This document shows positions 45,201 to 48,822 of a stretch of 48,822 bases of DNA, one piece after another. Source of the DNA: an uncultured Microscilla sp. (lineage in GTDB: Bacteria; Bacteroidota; Bacteroidia; Cytophagales; Microscillaceae); contig NZ_CANLRP010000048.1 in NCBI RefSeq assembly GCF_947493425.1, positions 1-48,822 on the forward strand, read 5' to 3'. The notes under the pieces were generated by a model, which saw only the letters and a program-made list of their open reading frames with translations, ran no database searches and had not been told where the DNA came from. Each line of letters begins with the position of its first letter. Positions within the stretch are counted from its first letter, which is position 1. Made by a program: the position numbers and the translations under genes.

Positions 45201-47921
45201 CCTTCGGGGCTGCAGGCAGTGTTGGTACAGCCCGAAAGTCCCTTGTTGTTTACTTCGCAAAACGACCAACAAAGACTAGAGCAAATCACAAACGCAGATA
45301 AAACTTTGGTACGGCTTCATTTTCAATACCATGGGTTTCAGGAGTTGGTGAGGTACAAGATTACCCCCGAAGACATGGGAAGTGCTACCAATGCGCTCCA
45401 TCCCGACGCCATTTTTCCAGATGCAGAGGAGCTGTTTGCCGATGCGGTAGAAATATTTTTTAGAAGCAGTGCCCCCCAACAATTATTGGGTAAAGCCCAA
45501 CACATTCAGCCCGACCCTCAAGATGCTTTGGTGGCGGTAGTAAGCACCACCACTTATCGGGTGGTGAGCAATGGTTCGGAGTGGGTGCCTACGGTAGCCG
45601 CCAACCAGGCAGGTAACTTTGCCGGGGGGGTGTTGGTGTTAGAAGACAAGCAATACCTTATCAAAGAGGTCGTACCCAACGCCAACGCTGGAAGTGGACC
45701 TACCATTAAAATATATAAACAAGAAATGACGGGTGGTATCGACTCAGACTTGCCCTCCAATGCAGGGGTGCCATTGCCCACCCTTAAGGCAGATGGCAAA
45801 CTCATGGCGGTCGAAAACATGCAAGGCAATCAGGCTTGGGGCAACGCCAATCCATCTGGGTTCAAAGTACAAATTGGGGCACAATGGGCGGTACACCGCG
45901 AGGTGATTCAGCAACCAGAAGGCAGTAATGTAAACGCCACATTTGTAGAAAAGAGTCGGGGTATTTGGGGGCAGGCCACGGTAGCCACCACCGGGCAAGT
46001 GGGCGTATACAAAATATCGTTTACAGACGGTACACAGCTGGCCAATCATCCTCAGTTTAAGCCTCAGGGCAATTCGGTAAACTGGTACCAAGGCATTGTA
46101 AGAGTTCATGAAGCAGCCAACACTTTAGGCAAGCGAAAAAATTTGCAAGTCATGAAAATTGAAGGGATAGGGCAAACTGACTTGGTGCTGTATGTGGTAG
46201 ACGCCGAACGCCAGCAAAACACCATTACTCAAGATGTTATTCAAACAGGTACCCAGGTTTCAGTCAATTTTTACCCCGGTTATCAAGTACACCTCTACGC
46301 CGATAGTGCCTGGGGTTTGACCGAAAGTAATGTGTTGCCCCAAGTAGGCGAAGGGGTGCATTATAGTATTTTTGGGCTAAGAAGCCTGGCTACCCACCAG
46401 GCAATGGTTTCTAATATCAGCACGCCTCAACTCATGTTTGCCCAAGAGGTAGTGCCACCCAAAAGACCAGAACTGCCCCAGGGGAGTTTGTATGCTACCC
46501 GCCCTGATGTATTTGGCAAAGCTCACTATACCTTGGTTACTCAGTTTGCCCATTCCCCTCATGCCTTGTTGTATTACCGCATGGACGAGCAGGCGTTACT
46601 CAATGCGTTGTATCGCCCTGATACAATAAAGACCATCAGAACCGCGCTAGCAGGGTTGCAAGACACGGCTTATGTAACCAATCGTTGGAGAAACGTATTG
46701 ACTTTTGATTACAATTATCCCACAGACGACCCCGTAAATGAAAATGGTCAGTTTGGGGTATACCCTCCTACAGCCAGTGGGTATCGTTTGCCCAACCCCG
46801 ATCGCCCTACGTTTTTTAATGGGACTGAGGCGCCCGGACAAGTCAAGGATAAGATTCGTCAAGCCGTGCTCAATGCTTTTGTCCCCTTGACAGAAATCCC
46901 TTTGCTGTATCAACACATCAAAGGGGAGAGCTACCAGCCAAGCCCCAAAAAGCAAGTAGTAAGGGGCAAAAATGGGCAGCTACTGTTGCCCGAACATCCC
47001 GATTTTGATATAGCGCCTATGGCCAAAAAAACAGGCACTCACCAAGTATTGTTCACTGATTTTGGTTTGGACGGCACCTCCAATAATGTGTATTTTTATG
47101 CAGTACGAGAAATGGGTAGTACAATGCAATTGGGAGAGTTTAGCCCAATACTTGGTCCGGTTACTTTGGTCAATACCCAGGCACCAGAGACGCCACAAGT
47201 AAAAAGCGTGATGCCAGTATTGGCCAATGAAACTGCCCAGAACGTACCTGGCATGCAGTTTGAAATCAACGCTTATGCTGCGCTGCAAAACATTCAAACA
47301 ATCAACGTCTTTCGTACTACCAACCCCACAAATAGCTTGTCGGTTCAATCAATGGATTTGGTGAAAACCATAGAGCTAAGCGACCAACAAGCCCAAAAAA
47401 GTGTTTGGGTAATCAAAGATGATTTTACTGACATTGATTTTATTCCTTATGGCGAACCAATGTATTACAGGCTTACAGTAGACCGCGCGGTAACTTATGC
47501 CGACAAACAAGGAAACATTGTGCAAGGCAAAGTGGCGTCATTACCTTCTAAATTACTCATTAGTAGCATGGTAGATGGTCGCGCTCCCTCCACTCCATCG
47601 CTTGCTTTGGAGGCTGCTCCGGTCAATGCCCAGTTTGAGCTGACCAATGTGCGCTTAAGTTGGACTAAAACAACCCACAATGGCAAGTATCATTTGTATA
47701 AGATGAACAAACAAGGCGGTTGGGAAAAAGTGTATGAGTTGGTGTCTAACAATGCCTCATTGGTAGTAGGGCTGGTAGACACAGCGCTGCAAAGCAATCG
47801 TTTGTTGCTTAAAAACACGGAAGGCGCCAATATATACCATCACTTCAAAGTAGTAGCCGAAAACTCGTCGGGCTTGTGGAGCAATGAAGAAAAAATATTG
47901 ACGGTTGCTGAGGATTCGTAG
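42294..47921 (+). CDS. Giant unknown protein with N-terminal propeller-like region and C-terminal FnIII-like modules
   Basis: The 1875-residue protein has no signal peptide. Residues 1 to about 380 contain repeated units like GNILWAKRI, GAIILGQKN and GSVVSLLKF, suggesting a beta-propeller related to that in the previous gene's product. After residue 400 a conserved block reads ADGSARGIHLRWMLKKQL, then HHLPKGNL at about 440. Unknown beta-rich sequence fills about 450-1600, and the last 250 residues look like two fibronectin-III-type modules (VRLSWTKTTHNGKYHLYKMN near 1785). The AT-rich 5' part gives way to GC-rich sequence near 43500. It starts 20 bases after the preceding stop and is the last gene of the operon. 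Function is unknown; binding or surface coating is possible. Confidence 0.72.
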   Translation: MDFIKEFIFEKNGNPVNKIPALADNNLIDYVEGQLLIADKFAGINDGFLIYNIDNLGNILWAKRIDNLHVRRVRCTKDGGAIILGQKNGTPEEVMIINISRNGIVKWHTAIKEPSIPSKFSLVVTNDGSVVSLLKFGNAVTLIFKLSSKGDINQVNKFNINDGKGLEEIFYDADNDEFVILHSNGNGHNLEDFGVLVLNSDLIPIKNRKIKFPAEITDDTTQFHRIYFAIKQDGYKLILSRYPKDYYINIPKSVSLGDLAIKSFANDFGATGITEYGFAMNKVFRYIHVAQSNSNVTDIIDLGSNTVLKGTFKGNQKDGFHLKFIGNHIIGLSDDSSVAIAPLIAPNCLVLQNNVQESISIGETNVTLENFIVSSNTIGHSPISIALYSITDFNWTDKQFCLHRPTINIQSPHLYLQAAGSTGADGSARGIHLRWMLKKQLTHHLPKGNLANTAHHLNKPNDFVKIYRAVYTPQITSLDLSAPPQTVDDLNQQWMYSVDEQFISVHFHQADRYQTIRSSINPLVNPRGFIQNYGDGLIEVSTEKNVFFAVRWVVNQGQADSQLQVECFGVEENTLASPKNIVARQTFDQTTLSSARVNLENGRSVRWRARQCEVTALELELYDELLEDMNQNRVWKALGKFALSTDDATAFQGLEPTPGLVHGQWPRYNDQTFVNTASYHDKWSGTREAPDRNIKEVVQKYLTLSDQANNPKATEMVQFTTDEGTTDQMEISNLDMLQLASFDYHVARMLGLGYLDTDPAVMSGKFVYKAEYTTTADLGDGEGARTVAHTYLSLPTAIDDECLPYAVDLEAPQMGIQYSESAENQVRITDEQGYTQDGKTRFISLFAQALPEYNEGGFFATPDSFNFAQSTYPVYAGIEYKTQGGSWQRPELLNNTRHLAAVPTGVTPYAESVVLHLPDPGEALYVHREKKAGTHVYSSYGINWFGRATRSSITHSVTTNFPLKNNLLPPSGLQAVLVQPESPLLFTSQNDQQRLEQITNADKTLVRLHFQYHGFQELVRYKITPEDMGSATNALHPDAIFPDAEELFADAVEIFFRSSAPQQLLGKAQHIQPDPQDALVAVVSTTTYRVVSNGSEWVPTVAANQAGNFAGGVLVLEDKQYLIKEVVPNANAGSGPTIKIYKQEMTGGIDSDLPSNAGVPLPTLKADGKLMAVENMQGNQAWGNANPSGFKVQIGAQWAVHREVIQQPEGSNVNATFVEKSRGIWGQATVATTGQVGVYKISFTDGTQLANHPQFKPQGNSVNWYQGIVRVHEAANTLGKRKNLQVMKIEGIGQTDLVLYVVDAERQQNTITQDVIQTGTQVSVNFYPGYQVHLYADSAWGLTESNVLPQVGEGVHYSIFGLRSLATHQAMVSNISTPQLMFAQEVVPPKRPELPQGSLYATRPDVFGKAHYTLVTQFAHSPHALLYYRMDEQALLNALYRPDTIKTIRTALAGLQDTAYVTNRWRNVLTFDYNYPTDDPVNENGQFGVYPPTASGYRLPNPDRPTFFNGTEAPGQVKDKIRQAVLNAFVPLTEIPLLYQHIKGESYQPSPKKQVVRGKNGQLLLPEHPDFDIAPMAKKTGTHQVLFTDFGLDGTSNNVYFYAVREMGSTMQLGEFSPILGPVTLVNTQAPETPQVKSVMPVLANETAQNVPGMQFEINAYAALQNIQTINVFRTTNPTNSLSVQSMDLVKTIELSDQQAQKSVWVIKDDFTDIDFIPYGEPMYYRLTVDRAVTYADKQGNIVQGKVASLPSKLLISSMVDGRAPSTPSLALEAAPVNAQFELTNVRLSWTKTTHNGKYHLYKMNKQGGWEKVYELVSNNASLVVGLVDTALQSNRLLLKNTEGANIYHHFKVVAENSSGLWSNEEKILTVAEDS

Positions 47922-47940
47922 CAACAACAGGGTTCTGGCG

Positions 47941-48110
47941 ACTAGTACCTTAAATACTAAATACCTAACCCATTATTTCGGCGATTTTTGCCCACTGACT
48001 TTACTTAAAAAAACTTGCGTAGCTAAGGCTATGCGCGATTTTTGAAGTTCGTCAGAAAACAAAACTCATCCCAAATAATAGCGCATTTACTTAATGTTTA
48101 AGGTACTAGT
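47941..48110. mobile_element. MITE-like 170-bp element with perfect 14-bp terminal inverted repeats
   Basis: ACTAGTACCTTAAA at 47941-47954 is a perfect inverted repeat of 48097-48110. The interior carries nested hairpins: CTGAC/GTCAG arms outside, and at 48007-48043 a stem of TTGCGTAGC with GGCTATGCGCG between A and T runs. No coding frame is present. The size and plan resemble the 25404-25569 element although the sequences differ. It lies next to an IS630-type transposase gene, so it could be an IS end or a non-autonomous relative. It may also act as the transcription end of the giant-protein operon. Confidence 0.6.
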
Positions 48111-48120
48111 GCAAAAGGAA

Positions 48121-48822
48121 CTAAGTTAGTATGATATTAATTTCCTTTTCCTTTGTAAAGCCTTTGAACTTCCACTTCAAAGGCTTTAACCAATGCTGAT
48201 TATAACAATTGATATACCTTTCTATTGTTTGACAAAGCGTACTTTTAGATGTAAAGCTTGTCCGATTGATGAGTTGCCTTTGAATTTTAGAAAACCAGTT
48301 TTCAATAGGGTTTAACCAGGAACAATGCCTTGGTGTAAAAACAAACCTAATCCGATGACTTTTGTCCTCTAAAAATGCTTTCCTACTTACCATAGACTTT
48401 AAAATGCCTCTACCTCTTTTTTCGCCCAAATCCCCCTCAAAACCTATTTGTTTTGCTACCCATTTGGTTAGAGAAGCAGACATGTGAGTATTTAAATTGT
48501 CGGCAATGATAGTTATCTCATCATTTATAGGGTATTTTTCTATCAATACCTTGATAAAAGACAGGAAATCCTGTTCATTGCGTGTATCATTAAGCTGGTG
48601 ATGAGAGATTTCTCCATTTGCTACATTCATCCCAGCCATCAGGCAGGTAGTACCATGACGTTTGTACTCATATTCCAAGCGTTGGCTTCCGTTATTTGAA
48701 GTAATGATGCGCTCTAAGGCTTGGATTCCGCTCTTTTCATCTACACTTATTAGATGCTTGTTTAAAAGTGGTTGGTGAGGGTGAGTGGCTTCCAGAATCA
48801 GGTCGCAAATCTTTTCCACCTG
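48121..48822 (-). mobile_element. Partial IS630-family transposase, continues beyond the window
   Basis: The frame is open at the window edge and covers the C-terminal 233 codons or so of a DDE transposase. The catalytic residues are seen as Asp in ISVDEKSGIQ, Asp in IIADNLNTHMS and Glu in WLNPIENWFSKIQ, an IS630/Tc1-mariner spacing. The first visible start-like codon (GTG near 48819) is probably internal, because the reading frame extends upstream. The gene is intact as far as visible and reads toward the 170-bp inverted-repeat element. Members of this family insert at TA. Confidence 0.88.

Noticed and set aside
29948..47921. A contractile injection system or type VI-like cluster
   Set aside because: No sheath, tube, baseplate or AAA+ recycling genes are present near the giant proteins in this window.
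1..48822. tRNA or rRNA genes
   Set aside because: I looked for cloverleaf-like stretches and GTTCRANNC loops in the intergenic regions and found none that fit.

Overview
The window reads as a chromosomal segment of a marine-type Bacteroidota, most likely a Cytophagales member close to Microscilla. Supporting signs are a sufB-sufC-sufD cluster of the Bacteroidota kind, a DUF4199 membrane protein next to a dihydroorotase homologue, a TonB-dependent receptor with an N-terminal carboxypeptidase-like regulatory domain, several leucine-rich-repeat (LRR) proteins, weak Shine-Dalgarno usage and Bacteroidota-type promoter motifs (TTTG then TAnnTTTG). The genus is inferred from gene content only. No tRNA, rRNA or CRISPR array was seen.

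Layout. 1-9.0 kb is mainly housekeeping: a membrane-anchored HAMP/SpoIIE phosphatase, aspS, a rhodanese, an AAC(3)-I-like acetyltransferase, a small SpoIIAA-like protein, and a leftward operon of a dihydroorotase-like protein, DUF4199 and two small unknown proteins. 9.1-12.1 kb holds a membrane coiled-coil protein and two related TPR proteins. 12.2-18.0 kb is the Fe-S cluster assembly operon sufB-sufC-sufD, unusual in having an AAA+ ATPase between sufB and sufC and a pentapeptide-repeat protein between sufC and sufD; it ends in a clear terminator. 18-22.4 kb has two LRR proteins without signal peptides, a YdcZ-type transporter, an acetyltransferase and small unknowns. 22.4-25.2 kb is a TonB-dependent receptor preceded by a histidine-rich membrane protein, probably a metal uptake pair. 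25.2-26.25 kb is a gene-free block with a MITE-like element and many palindromes.

26.25-29.85 kb is a tandemly repeated accessory cassette. Each copy starts with a 122-bp near-identical leader that encodes the signal peptide, continues as an exported LRR protein and ends in an N-terminal remnant of a subtilisin-like (S8) protease. The second LRR gene is split by a one-base insertion.

29.9-47.9 kb is the most unusual part. Four tightly spaced co-directional genes encode proteins of 1338, 439, 2321 and 1875 residues. The first ends in a pyroglutamyl-peptidase-like domain whose catalytic Cys appears to be Ser. The second is an exported protein made of two diverged repeats. The third has a large beta-rich domain (DUF6603-like from memory), a probable beta-propeller and a conserved C-terminal part. 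The fourth has a probable N-terminal beta-propeller, a large unknown middle and fibronectin-III-like C-terminal modules. The two giant genes switch abruptly from AT-rich 5' parts to GC-rich bodies, suggesting modular exchange. The function of the operon is unknown. The window ends with a 170-bp inverted-repeat element and a partial IS630-family transposase.
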